64,000 bases of DNA from NCBI RefSeq assembly GCF_001469165.1, contig NZ_JABX01000006.1:62001-126000 (forward strand). The letters run 5' to 3'. The DNA is from Thiohalocapsa sp. ML1. Its GTDB lineage: Bacteria; Pseudomonadota; Gammaproteobacteria; Chromatiales; Chromatiaceae. The notes under the pieces were generated by a model, which searched no databases, was not told where the DNA came from, and was given only the letters and a program-made list of their open reading frames with translations. The translations under genes and the position numbers were made by a program. This document shows positions 1-7,689 of the stretch, in pieces. Each line of letters starts with the position of its first letter. The stretch's first letter is position 1.

Positions 1-1
1 T

Positions 2-67
2 CCCGATTTCGATGCCCTTGACGTCGAGTTTCGCTGCGCTGATGCGATCCCGGGAGTGTACCGGTAG
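2..67 (+). CDS. 3' end of an upstream gene (partial)
   Basis: A reading frame is open from the window edge to a TAG at 65-67 and encodes about 21 residues ending GVYR. It lies 26 bases before the O-antigen-ligase-like gene on the same strand. It is probably the tail of a preceding gene of the polysaccharide cluster, but 21 residues are too few to identify a family, and the open frame could be chance in GC-rich DNA. Confidence 0.3.
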   Translation, partial: PDFDALDVEFRCADAIPGVYR

Positions 68-93
68 TTTCTGAACCGTCACTGACTGAGGAA

Positions 94-1404
94 GTGTCCG
101 CCTTGAGCAACTGGATCGCGCGCCTGCAGCGCTTCGGGCTGTACCTTCTCGCATTGGCGCTCTTCCTCGCGCCCGCCGGCGTCTCCTGGGGGCTCGGCCT
201 GCTTGTGCTGGGCTTCCTGATGGAGCTTGGCGTCCGCATACGGCAGCGCCGGCCGTGGCCCGCGTCGACTGCGCTCTGGCTCATCCTCGGCCTCGCGGTC
301 TATGCACTTTTGCGCGGCTGGCTCGCGAACTATCCGGGCGGCACCTGGTCGGTCCGTTGGGGCGCTGGGCTGGATTGGGCGCAGCTCGCCGTCGTCGTGC
401 CCGTGGCCTACGTGATCGGCGGCAATCAGCGCCGGCTGCTGCGCGTGCTGGCCTTGGCGCTGCTCGGGATGCTGCTCGGGGCAATGTACCGGCTGGACTG
501 GGCGCTGCTCTGGGCGGACCCGGCGGCGTTCGCGGAGTCAAGACCCGGCTTCGGCGTGCCGACAATCGTGTTCGCGCTGTTCTCCGGCACGGCACTGATC
601 GGGCTGTTCACCCTGCGTTGGCGCTGGTGGGGCGGGCGCCATGACTCTGTGCATTTGCTGCGGATCGGGCTGTGGCTGCTGGTGACGGCGCTGGTCGCGC
701 AGGCCTTCCTGCTCACGCTGTCGCGTGGTGCCTGGCTCGCGCTCGCGGCCACTGCAGTGCTTGGGCTGCTGTTGGTGGCGAGCCGCCGCGGGCGCCGACG
801 CAGCCCGCGTCTGCTGACCTGGCTGGGTGGTGGAGCGGTGGCGGTGCTGGTGCTGATGAACGCGGGCTCGATGGTGGAGCGCGTCACGGCGGAATTCGAC
901 ACCGCGCGCGCGCTCGTGCAGGGGGAGGTCGGTTACGTGCCGGATTCCTCCTTCAGCCAACGCTGGCATGCGCAGCGCTTCGGCCTCGACCTCTGGCAGC
1001 AGCGGCCCTGGCTCGGCTGGGGCCCCGGCAGCGCCAAGGCGCTGCTCAAGGCCAGCGATGATCCGTCCGTGATGCTGACCGGCTACGGGCCGCTGGAGCA
1101 CCTGCACAACACCTATCTGGAGGTGCTGGTGCAGCTCGGCGTCGTCGGCCTCCTGCTCTGGCTCGCGCTGTTTGCGGCGCTGTGGCGATCGGTGCAGTTG
1201 GCCTGCAGGGCCGGCAGCGTTGACGTCGATGTCGGCAATTTCCTGTTGCTGTCGCTCGTTTATCTCATGCTCTGGAGCCTGTTCGACTTCCATTCGATGC
1301 AACAGGCTTGGCGGGCCTACTGGGGCGTGCTCGCCGGGGGCATGCTCGCGGTCGGACTGTTCCCGCGCACCGCGCGCACCGAGCCCGGTGCGGGAGCCGG
1401 CTAA
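94..1404 (+). CDS. O-antigen ligase family membrane protein
   Basis: Encodes a 436-residue, strongly hydrophobic protein with about ten to twelve predicted membrane segments. A long periplasmic-type loop around residues 270-340 contains the WLGWGPGS and HLHNTYLEVLVQLG motifs typical of the WaaL/O-antigen polymerase superfamily, whose loop His and Arg residues are needed for glycan transfer. Members either join O-antigen to lipid A-core or polymerise glycans at the periplasmic face of the inner membrane; the sequence alone does not separate these roles. The chosen start is GTG at 94. The stop TAA overlaps the ATG of the next glycosyltransferase (TAATG), indicating translational coupling in an LPS/exopolysaccharide operon. 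The family call is firm, the exact reaction is not. Confidence 0.85.
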   Translation: MSALSNWIARLQRFGLYLLALALFLAPAGVSWGLGLLVLGFLMELGVRIRQRRPWPASTALWLILGLAVYALLRGWLANYPGGTWSVRWGAGLDWAQLAVVVPVAYVIGGNQRRLLRVLALALLGMLLGAMYRLDWALLWADPAAFAESRPGFGVPTIVFALFSGTALIGLFTLRWRWWGGRHDSVHLLRIGLWLLVTALVAQAFLLTLSRGAWLALAATAVLGLLLVASRRGRRRSPRLLTWLGGGAVAVLVLMNAGSMVERVTAEFDTARALVQGEVGYVPDSSFSQRWHAQRFGLDLWQQRPWLGWGPGSAKALLKASDDPSVMLTGYGPLEHLHNTYLEVLVQLGVVGLLLWLALFAALWRSVQLACRAGSVDVDVGNFLLLSLVYLMLWSLFDFHSMQQAWRAYWGVLAGGMLAVGLFPRTARTEPGAGAG

Positions 1405-2513
1405 TGCTGCCCGCGTTGTTCATTCGGCACTTCGAGGATGGGGGCGTCGAGCGCAAACTGACCAACCTGGCACGCGGACTGGTGCTGCTCGGTCAGCCTT
1501 GCGACCTAGTGGTAAGCAATGCGCGCCACGCATACGTGCAGGGCTTGCCGGCAGCGGTCACGCTGACGCCGGTCGGGGATGGCGAGGCAGCGCTGGACGC
1601 CTACCTGCTGGCGCGGCGACCGGATCTGGTCATCACCGGCAAGCTCGCCGATGATCGGGATCTGCTCGCGGCGCGGGAACGGCTCGGGCTGGGAGTGCGG
1701 CTCGTGACGACGGTGGGCACGCCGCTGTCGGCGAGCTTGCGAGCGCGGCGCTTTCGGCCGCTGCGGGTCTGGCGCGAGACGCGCCGGGTCCGGCGCGATT
1801 ACGCCAAGCTCGATGCGGTGACGGCGGTGTGCGGCGAGGTCGCGGCGGATCTGCGGCGCCACTTCCTGACGGGCGAGGTGCCGCTGCGCGTGCTGCCGAA
1901 TCCGACGTTGCCCGACGACTTCGAGCTGCGCGCCGCGTCGCCGTGCCCGCATCCCTGGCTGCAGCCCGGCGCGGGTCCGGTGCTGATCGCCGTCGGCGGG
2001 CTGCGCAAGGTCAAGGACTTCGCGACGCTGCTGCGCGCCTTCGCGCTGCTGCCGCCGGCGACGGGCGCGCGCCTCATCGTGCTGGGCGAGGGCAAGGAGC
2101 GCGCGCCGCTGACGGCGCTGATCCGCCGGCTCGGGATCAGCGACCGGGTGGACCTGCACGGGTTCGTGCCGGACCCCTTTCCCTACTTGGCACGGGCGTC
2201 GGCGCTGGTGTTATCGTCCCGGCGCGAGGGGCTGCCGAACGTGGTGGTGGAAGCAATGGCGCTGGGCAAGCCCGTCGCGGCGACGGACTGTCCGGGCGGT
2301 GTCCGCGATCTGCTTCAGGACGGTGCGCTGGGCCCGCTGACGCCCGTCGGCGACGCCGCGGCCTTGTCAGGCTCCATGGCCACGCTGCTGGCCGCGCCCG
2401 CCGACAGCGCGCGGCTGCGCGCGGCGGCCGTGCCGTACCGCATGCGCGAGGCGGCGGCGGCCTATCTGGAGCTGTTCGCCGCTCTGGCAGCCGGAGACGG
2501 GCGTGTCGCCTGA
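1404..2513 (+). CDS. GT4 family glycosyltransferase
   Basis: A 369-residue GT-B fold glycosyltransferase. The N-terminal domain starts with the FEDGGVERKL loop of GT4 enzymes. The C-terminal nucleotide-sugar domain holds VGGLRKVKDFATLLRAF and the REGLPNVVVEAMALG segment, whose spaced Glu residues form the E-x7-E signature. It should add a sugar to a lipid-linked or core acceptor at the cytoplasmic face of the inner membrane. The reading frame extends further upstream, but the ATG at 1404 fits the family N-terminus and overlaps the stop of the preceding gene. It is a clear paralogue of the minus-strand GT4 at 6339-7490, sharing the CPHPW and KDFxTLLRAFA motifs. Donor and acceptor cannot be told from sequence. 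Confidence 0.88.
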   Translation: MLPALFIRHFEDGGVERKLTNLARGLVLLGQPCDLVVSNARHAYVQGLPAAVTLTPVGDGEAALDAYLLARRPDLVITGKLADDRDLLAARERLGLGVRLVTTVGTPLSASLRARRFRPLRVWRETRRVRRDYAKLDAVTAVCGEVAADLRRHFLTGEVPLRVLPNPTLPDDFELRAASPCPHPWLQPGAGPVLIAVGGLRKVKDFATLLRAFALLPPATGARLIVLGEGKERAPLTALIRRLGISDRVDLHGFVPDPFPYLARASALVLSSRREGLPNVVVEAMALGKPVAATDCPGGVRDLLQDGALGPLTPVGDAAALSGSMATLLAAPADSARLRAAAVPYRMREAAAAYLELFAALAAGDGRVA

Positions 2514-3615
2514 CCTGGCCAAGCGTCGCGCACCAACGCCGGTGCCGCGCCGGGTGCTGCTCATCCGCCTGAGCGCCATCGGCGACATCGTGTTCGCCTC
2601 GCCGCTGATCCATGCCTGTCGGCGCGCGTACCCGGATGCGCATCTCGCCTGGCTCGCGCAGCCGGCCTGTGCGCCGCTGCTGCGCCGGCATCCGGAGCTC
2701 GACGCGGTCATCGAGTGGCCGGATGCCTTGCTCCGAGCGCGCTGGCGCGAGCGGCGTCCGGCGGCGCTGTGGGCCGAGCTCGGGCGGCTGCGGCGGGCGC
2801 TGCGGGCGCAGCGTTTCGACCTCGCGCTCGACCTGCAAGGGCTGTTCAAGAGCGCGCTGCCGGCCTGGCTCTCCGGCGCACCGGTGCGCATCGGGCTGGG
2901 TGCGCGGGAAGGCAGCCGGCTGCTGCTGACGCGCGTGGTGCCGCGGGCCGGGGATGACCGGCGCATCGGCTCCGAATACCGGCATCTCGCCGAGGTGCTC
3001 GGGCTGCCCGTCGATGACTTCGCGATGGCCGTGCCTGTCGGCCCCGCGGACGCCGCGGCGGCGCGCGATCTGCTGGCCGCACATGGGCTGGAAAACGGCT
3101 TCATCGCGCTGTGCCCGTTCACGACCCGACCGCAGAAGCACTGGATTGCGGCGCGCTGGGCCGCGCTTGCCCGCAGGCTCGCGGCCCAGACCGGCCAACC
3201 CGCGGTGCTGCTCGGCGGCCCCGGCGACCGGGCGGCGGCGGCGGAGATCGCCGTAGCTGCCGGCGCGGCGGTGGTGGACCTCGCCGGGCGCACGACGCTC
3301 CTGCAAGCCGCCGCCGTCATCGACCGCTGCGGGGCGCTGATCGGCGTCGACACGGGCCTGAGCCACATGGGCATCGCCCGCGAGCGCCCGACGCTGCTGC
3401 TGTTCGGCTCTACCTTGCCCTACATCGACACCGGGCGGGCGGATGCGCGGGTGCTCTACCACGCCCGGCCCTGCTCGCCGTGCCGGCGGCGGCCGACCTG
3501 CGACGGGCGCTTCGATTGCATGCGCGATATCGAAGTAGAAGAGGTCCTGGCGGCGCTCGCGGAGCTGCCGGGTGGGCCTTTCGCCGGCGCAGGCTCAGCG
3601 GGGCCACAGCCGTGA
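2503..3615 (+). CDS. Glycosyltransferase family 9 (heptosyltransferase-like)
   Basis: A 370-residue GT9 protein related to heptosyltransferases WaaC/WaaF, which transfer heptose from ADP-heptose to the LPS inner core. Supporting motifs are LSAIGDIVFASPL at the start of the GT-B fold, FDLALDLQGLFKSAL, CPFTTRPQKHW, VLLGGPGD and the C-terminal D-T-G-L-S-H-M segment. The C-terminus has the Cys cluster (CSPCRRRPTC, then FDCM) seen in many GT9 proteins. It starts with GTG at 2503, inside the end of the preceding gene, and its stop overlaps the GTG of the next, so four genes are translationally coupled. Family confidence is high; whether it is heptosyltransferase I, II or another GT9 is unresolved. 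Confidence 0.88.
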   Translation: MSPDLAKRRAPTPVPRRVLLIRLSAIGDIVFASPLIHACRRAYPDAHLAWLAQPACAPLLRRHPELDAVIEWPDALLRARWRERRPAALWAELGRLRRALRAQRFDLALDLQGLFKSALPAWLSGAPVRIGLGAREGSRLLLTRVVPRAGDDRRIGSEYRHLAEVLGLPVDDFAMAVPVGPADAAAARDLLAAHGLENGFIALCPFTTRPQKHWIAARWAALARRLAAQTGQPAVLLGGPGDRAAAAEIAVAAGAAVVDLAGRTTLLQAAAVIDRCGALIGVDTGLSHMGIARERPTLLLFGSTLPYIDTGRADARVLYHARPCSPCRRRPTCDGRFDCMRDIEVEEVLAALAELPGGPFAGAGSAGPQP

Positions 3616-4718
3616 GGGTGCTGCACGTGGAGGGCGGCGCCGAGCTCTACGGCGGCGCACAGCAGGTGCTCTACCTGCTGGAGGGGCTCGCGCGGAAAGG
3701 CGTCGAGAGCCATCTTGCCTGCCGGCGCGGCAGCGAGCTCGCCCGGCGCGCGGCGCCCTTCGCGAGGGTGTACGAGCTGAAGCTCGGCGGCGATTTGGAT
3801 GTCGGCATCGTGCGGCGGCTGCGGCGGCTGATGGCGGCGGCACCGCCCGACGTGCTGCACCTGCACAGCCGCATCGGCGCCGACGTGATGGGCGGCATCG
3901 CGGGCCGGCGCGCGGGCGTGCCCGTGGTGCATACCCGTCGCGTCGACAACCCGGAGCCGCGCTGGCTCGTGGCGGCCAAGTACCGGCTGCACGACCGTGT
4001 GGTCGCGATCTCCGAGGGCATCGCGCGCGTGCTGCTGGCCGAGGGGCTGCCGGCCGCGAAGCTCCGGGTCGTGCGCAGTGCCGTGGACGCCGCACCCTTC
4101 GCCCGCGGCTGCGACCGGGCGGCGCTCGCCGGCGCCCTAGGCGTGGACGCCGGCCGGCCGACACTGGCCGTGCTGGCACAGCTCATCGCGCGCAAGGGGC
4201 ATCGTTATCTGCTCGCGGCGATGCCGGCGATCATTGCCGTGGAGCCGCGGGTGCAGGTGCTGCTGTTCGGCAAGGGGCCGCTGGTCGGTGCTCTGCAGGA
4301 GCAGATCGACACGGACGGGCTCGCGTCCCATGTCCGGCTCATGGGCTTTCGGGACGACCTGCCGCGGCTTTTGCCCTGTATGGATCTGGTCGTCCATCCG
4401 GCGATCATGGAGGGGCTCGGCGTGTCGCTGCTGCAGGCCTCCGCCGCCGGCGTGCCGGTGGTCGCGAGCGCCGTCGGCGGCATCCCGGAGGCGGTGCGCG
4501 ACGGCGTCAACGGCGTCCTGGTGCCGCCGACGGACGTGCCCGCGCTGGCGGACGCGGTGGGCCGGCTGCTGTCGGACGCGGACGCGCGTCGGCGCCTGGG
4601 TGCCGGCGGGCAGCAACTCGTGGCGCAGGAGTTCTCGGTGGCGCAGATGGTGGCCGGCAATCTCGCGGTGTACCGGGAGCTGGTGGGTGCGTCGGCGCGG
4701 GTGACGCCCCGCGCTTGA
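3612..4718 (+). CDS. GT4 family glycosyltransferase
   Basis: A 368-residue GT-B glycosyltransferase. The N-terminus VLHVEGGAELYGGAQQVLYL is the family's glycine loop. Further on are VHTRRVDNPEP, a C-terminal QLIARKGHRYLL segment, and HPAIMEGLGVSLLQA, which carries the GT4 E-x7-E-type pattern, although the second acidic position is replaced by Gln (LLQA). An in-frame extension of about 167 codons upstream reads through the GT9 gene in another frame and is discarded. The GTG at 3612 overlaps the previous stop in a GTGA arrangement. It is the last of four coupled genes and is followed by a long inverted repeat that may end transcription. The sugar substrate is unknown. Confidence 0.85.
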   Translation: MRVLHVEGGAELYGGAQQVLYLLEGLARKGVESHLACRRGSELARRAAPFARVYELKLGGDLDVGIVRRLRRLMAAAPPDVLHLHSRIGADVMGGIAGRRAGVPVVHTRRVDNPEPRWLVAAKYRLHDRVVAISEGIARVLLAEGLPAAKLRVVRSAVDAAPFARGCDRAALAGALGVDAGRPTLAVLAQLIARKGHRYLLAAMPAIIAVEPRVQVLLFGKGPLVGALQEQIDTDGLASHVRLMGFRDDLPRLLPCMDLVVHPAIMEGLGVSLLQASAAGVPVVASAVGGIPEAVRDGVNGVLVPPTDVPALADAVGRLLSDADARRRLGAGGQQLVAQEFSVAQMVAGNLAVYRELVGASARVTPRA

Positions 4719-4747
4719 TCTGCAGCGAGGCGAAGCGGCGCCTTGAT

Positions 4748-4811
4748 CAGGGCCGAGGGCCGAGGGCCGAGGGAGCTCTCCTCGGCCCTCGGCCCTCGGC
4801 CCTCGGCCCTT
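4748..4811. repeat. Long inverted repeat of GGCCGAG heptamers, possible terminator
   Basis: Downstream of the GT4 gene, three to four direct copies of GGGCCGA on one side face four copies of CTCGGCC on the other, around a central GGGAGCTCTCC. The result can fold into a very stable hairpin of roughly 25 base pairs. There is no T tract, so it is at best an unusual terminator or an mRNA-protecting stem. The tandem heptamers also make it prone to slippage. Confidence 0.7.
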
Positions 4812-4877
4812 CCCCGCCCCTGTCATCGTGAAACTTGATTCATCTGCAAGCATTTGGCGCCGTCAAGGAACCTAGTC

Positions 4878-6326
4878 ATGCTGCTGTCCCAACCGGGCTC
4901 GCAGACCACGCTACGCATCATTGCCGCGGCGCTCGCCTACTTTTCGCTCAATGCGCTGCTGCTCGGCAGTGTGACGCCCACGGCGGAGTGGGACCACGCC
5001 GAGCAGCTCATCCTGAGCCAGTTCCCGGCGCTCGGCTACAACGGCCAGCCGCCGCTCTATACCTGGCTCGTGCAGGGGCTCTTCGCCGTCACCGGTCCGA
5101 GCTTGTCGGCGTTGCTCGCGCTCAAGGCCGCGCTGTTGACGCTGCTCGTCGCCGGCGTCGCGCTGGCCGCGCGCGAGCTCGGCTTGACCCCGGCGCAGCA
5201 GTGGGTTGCTGCGCTCGGGCTCGCGCTGATGCCGCAGCTCGTCTGGGAGGACCAGCGCAACTTCACGCACACGGTGCTGGCGGTGGCCGTCGCGGCCTGG
5301 ACGCTTGTGGTCTTCCTGCGGCTGCGATGGCGGGCGGACTGGTGGGGCTATGTCGCGCTCGGTGCCCTATTCGGCGTCGGGGCGCTGGGCAAGTACAACT
5401 ACGGCATGTTCGTCGTGGCCCTGCTGGTCGCGGCGCTGTCGCTGCCCGACTGGCGACGGCGCCTGTTGTCGCTGCGCTTCGGCGTCTCGGTGGTCGTCGC
5501 GACGTCGCTGTTGGCGCCGCACGCGCTGTGGGTGCTCGGCAACCGTGCCGCGGCCGGGGAGGGCTTTCGCAAGCTTCAGATGCAGACCGGCGTTGGCTGG
5601 GAAACGCTCTTGGACCTGGGTGCCGGGCTCGCCGCCAGCCTCTTGCCGTTGCTGCTGCTGTCGCTCTTGGTCCGCCGCCGTGTCGGCAGCGCCGGCGGTG
5701 AGGTCGTGCCGGGCTGCCGGCTGCTCCGGCGCACGCTGCTCGTGGCGCTCTTGGTCGCCGTCGCGTTGATCATCGCGAGCGGTGCGCGCGATATCAAAGA
5801 GCATTGGCTGCAGCCGCTGGTCTTCTACGTGACGCTCCTGGTGGCCTGCTGGGCCGACCCGGACGGGCGTGGGCTGCGGGTCTTCGTCGGCATCGCTGCG
5901 GCGGCGCTGCTCGGTGTGTCCATCGCGTTGCCGGGGCAGGCGCTGTGGGCCGACCCCGCGCGGCCGTCGCGGCTGAACGCACCCTATGCGGACATCGCCG
6001 CACGAATCCGCCAACAGATCCCGCCGCCGGCGCTGGTGCTGGCGGACAAGGACCCGCTCGCTGGCAATCTCCGGCTCGCGTTCCCGACGGCGGTGGTGAT
6101 GTCGGAGCGGAGCTTCTTCCCGGCGCGGCTCCCGGAGGGGGCTTGGCTCGTGATCGGTGAAGGGCTGGCGGATGCCCGATCGACGTTTCGCGGCTGGCTG
6201 CGCGAACGGCTGGGCGTCGGCGAGCTGGCGGTGACGACGACGGAAGCGCCGCTCTATCATCGGCCGGACGGGCGCCTGCGGCTGCAATGGGCGGTGCTGC
6301 CGGCGGGCGCGGACGTTGTTCGCTAA
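4878..6326 (+). CDS. ArnT-like GT39 membrane glycosyltransferase
   Basis: A 482-residue protein with about ten membrane spans and an N-terminal W-D-H-A-E motif (residues 35-45) followed by NGQPPLYTW. These match the catalytic acidic pair and the QPPL/KPPL loop of the ArnT/PMT (GT39/GT83) superfamily, which uses polyprenyl-phosphate sugars at the periplasmic side of the inner membrane. The ATG at 4878 is preferred over an in-frame TTG at 4854 because AAGGA lies eight bases upstream. The soluble tail after about residue 365 is short for ArnT. It follows the hairpin at 4748-4811 and converges with the minus-strand GT4 gene, 12 bases away. Acceptor (lipid A, core or protein) is unknown. Confidence 0.82.
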   Translation: MLLSQPGSQTTLRIIAAALAYFSLNALLLGSVTPTAEWDHAEQLILSQFPALGYNGQPPLYTWLVQGLFAVTGPSLSALLALKAALLTLLVAGVALAARELGLTPAQQWVAALGLALMPQLVWEDQRNFTHTVLAVAVAAWTLVVFLRLRWRADWWGYVALGALFGVGALGKYNYGMFVVALLVAALSLPDWRRRLLSLRFGVSVVVATSLLAPHALWVLGNRAAAGEGFRKLQMQTGVGWETLLDLGAGLAASLLPLLLLSLLVRRRVGSAGGEVVPGCRLLRRTLLVALLVAVALIIASGARDIKEHWLQPLVFYVTLLVACWADPDGRGLRVFVGIAAAALLGVSIALPGQALWADPARPSRLNAPYADIAARIRQQIPPPALVLADKDPLAGNLRLAFPTAVVMSERSFFPARLPEGAWLVIGEGLADARSTFRGWLRERLGVGELAVTTTEAPLYHRPDGRLRLQWAVLPAGADVVR

Positions 6327-6338
6327 CGGCCATGGCGA

Positions 6339-7490
6339 TCAGCCGCGGCCGGCGGCCTGCGCGGCCAGCCGGTCGAGCAGCGCCACATAGGCCCGCGCGC
6401 TGACCTCGGCCCGGTAGGCATCGACGGCGGCGGTCAGCCGCTCGGGCGGCGGCGGTGTGTCGAGCACCGCGGCCATGGCGGCGGCCATGGCAGCCGCGTC
6501 GCCCACGGGCACCAGCGGTGCGATGCGCCCACCGTCTAGGATCTCACGCGGGCCGCTCGGGCAGTCCGTGGCGACCACCGGTGTGCCGAGGGCCAGCGCT
6601 TCCGTCAATACGTTGGGCGACCCCTCCCAGGCCGACGACAGCGCAAACAGGCTGGCCCTTGTCAGATAGGGGTAGGGGTTGCTCTGGAAGCCGGGCAGGT
6701 GGAGGTCGTCGCCGATGCCGAGCTCCGCCGCGAGCGCCAGCAGGCGCTCGCGCCAGGCGCCGTCGCCGAGGATCACGAGCCGGCACAGTCTTAGTGCGCG
6801 CAGCCGCGCGAACGCCCGCAGTAGGGTCGGGAAGTCCTTCTGGCGCTCCAGCCGACCGGCGCCGACGATGACGGGTGTCCCGGCGCGGCTGGCGTCGTTG
6901 AACCACGGGTGCGGGCAGGGCTCCGCCGCGCGAAAGGCCAGCGACGGCGTGATGACGGGATTGCGGATCACGCTGATGCGCTCGCGCGGATAGCGGGCGA
7001 CGCGGACGGTGTCGGCGGCGACGCCCTCCGAGACGGCAACGATGTGCTCGATGTCCGGATAGAGCCGGCGGATGGGCAGGTAGCGCAGCCAGCGCTGCAG
7101 CGGATGCTTGTGCACCATGGCCGCGGACAGGTTGGTGCCGAGGCGTAGCGCCAGCGCCGTCGGTACCTCGGCGCGCCGGCGTGCCAGCACGGCGGCACGG
7201 CCGGCACGGTCCTTCGCGGCGAGCAGCACCGCCGGCCGCTCGCGCCGCAGGTGGCGGGCGAGGGCGCCGACCGCGGTGCGACTGTGGCGCGCGCCGAGGT
7301 CGATGCGGCGCACCCCGTCGGGCAGCTCCGCGAGGTGCGGGCTGTCGGTGCGGATGGTCAGCAGATCGACCTCGCGACCCAGCGCCGCAATGCCGTGCAG
7401 CAGGTTGACGAGCATCCGCTCGACGCCGCCGGCACCGGAGAAGGAGGCGAGAACACTGAGCCGCACCGGCGGATCTGGTTCGGGTGACAT
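6339..7490 (-). CDS. GT4 family glycosyltransferase
   Basis: A 383-residue GT-B fold enzyme. It has the N-terminal SFSGAGGVERMLVNLLHG loop, the VGAGRLERQKDFPTLLRAF nucleotide-binding region and SSAWEGSPNVLTEALALG with the E-x7-E signature, then ATDCPSGPREIL. It closely resembles the product of 1404-2513 and is probably a duplicate that evolved a different acceptor. I use the ATG at 7490, preceded by CAGGATTC (AGGA about four bases away), rather than an in-frame start 13 codons upstream. It is transcribed away from the ArnT-like gene at 7690, with about 200 bases of shared upstream DNA. Substrate unknown. Confidence 0.87.
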   Translation of the reverse strand: MSPEPDPPVRLSVLASFSGAGGVERMLVNLLHGIAALGREVDLLTIRTDSPHLAELPDGVRRIDLGARHSRTAVGALARHLRRERPAVLLAAKDRAGRAAVLARRRAEVPTALALRLGTNLSAAMVHKHPLQRWLRYLPIRRLYPDIEHIVAVSEGVAADTVRVARYPRERISVIRNPVITPSLAFRAAEPCPHPWFNDASRAGTPVIVGAGRLERQKDFPTLLRAFARLRALRLCRLVILGDGAWRERLLALAAELGIGDDLHLPGFQSNPYPYLTRASLFALSSAWEGSPNVLTEALALGTPVVATDCPSGPREILDGGRIAPLVPVGDAAAMAAAMAAVLDTPPPPERLTAAVDAYRAEVSARAYVALLDRLAAQAAGRG

Positions 7491-7633
7491 GAATCCTGCC
7501 GTTGCGGTTGCCGCCGGGCTGCTCCGCACGCGGCTGCGTGCGTTGACACTGATCTTGAGCAGCCGAAAACCGCATCTCCAGCCGGTATTGCCCTGCTCGC
7601 CCCGTTACAATGGCCCGCGGTGTGGCCAGTCGG

Positions 7634-7660
7634 GTGACCCCGGGGCCATTGTCCTATACT
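7634..7660 (+). promoter_or_regulatory. Candidate sigma-70 promoter for the gene at 7690
   Basis: The divergent intergenic region holds a good -10 hexamer TATACT at 7655-7660, with a weak -35 candidate GTGACC at 7634-7639 (15-base spacer). It lies about 30 bases before the ATG of the ArnT-like gene. A TACAAT at 7606-7611 and a TTGACA at 7543-7548 are alternatives without good partners. No operator is recognisable. Confidence 0.3.
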
Positions 7661-7689
7661 CGATCCCGCGCGTGAGTGAGGAATCATCG

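Noticed and set aside
538-1302. Long minus-strand frame opposite the O-antigen ligase gene
   Set aside because: Its Gln/Arg/His-rich composition is the mirror of a membrane protein in GC-rich DNA, with no motif. Many similar shadows opposite every large gene were dropped.
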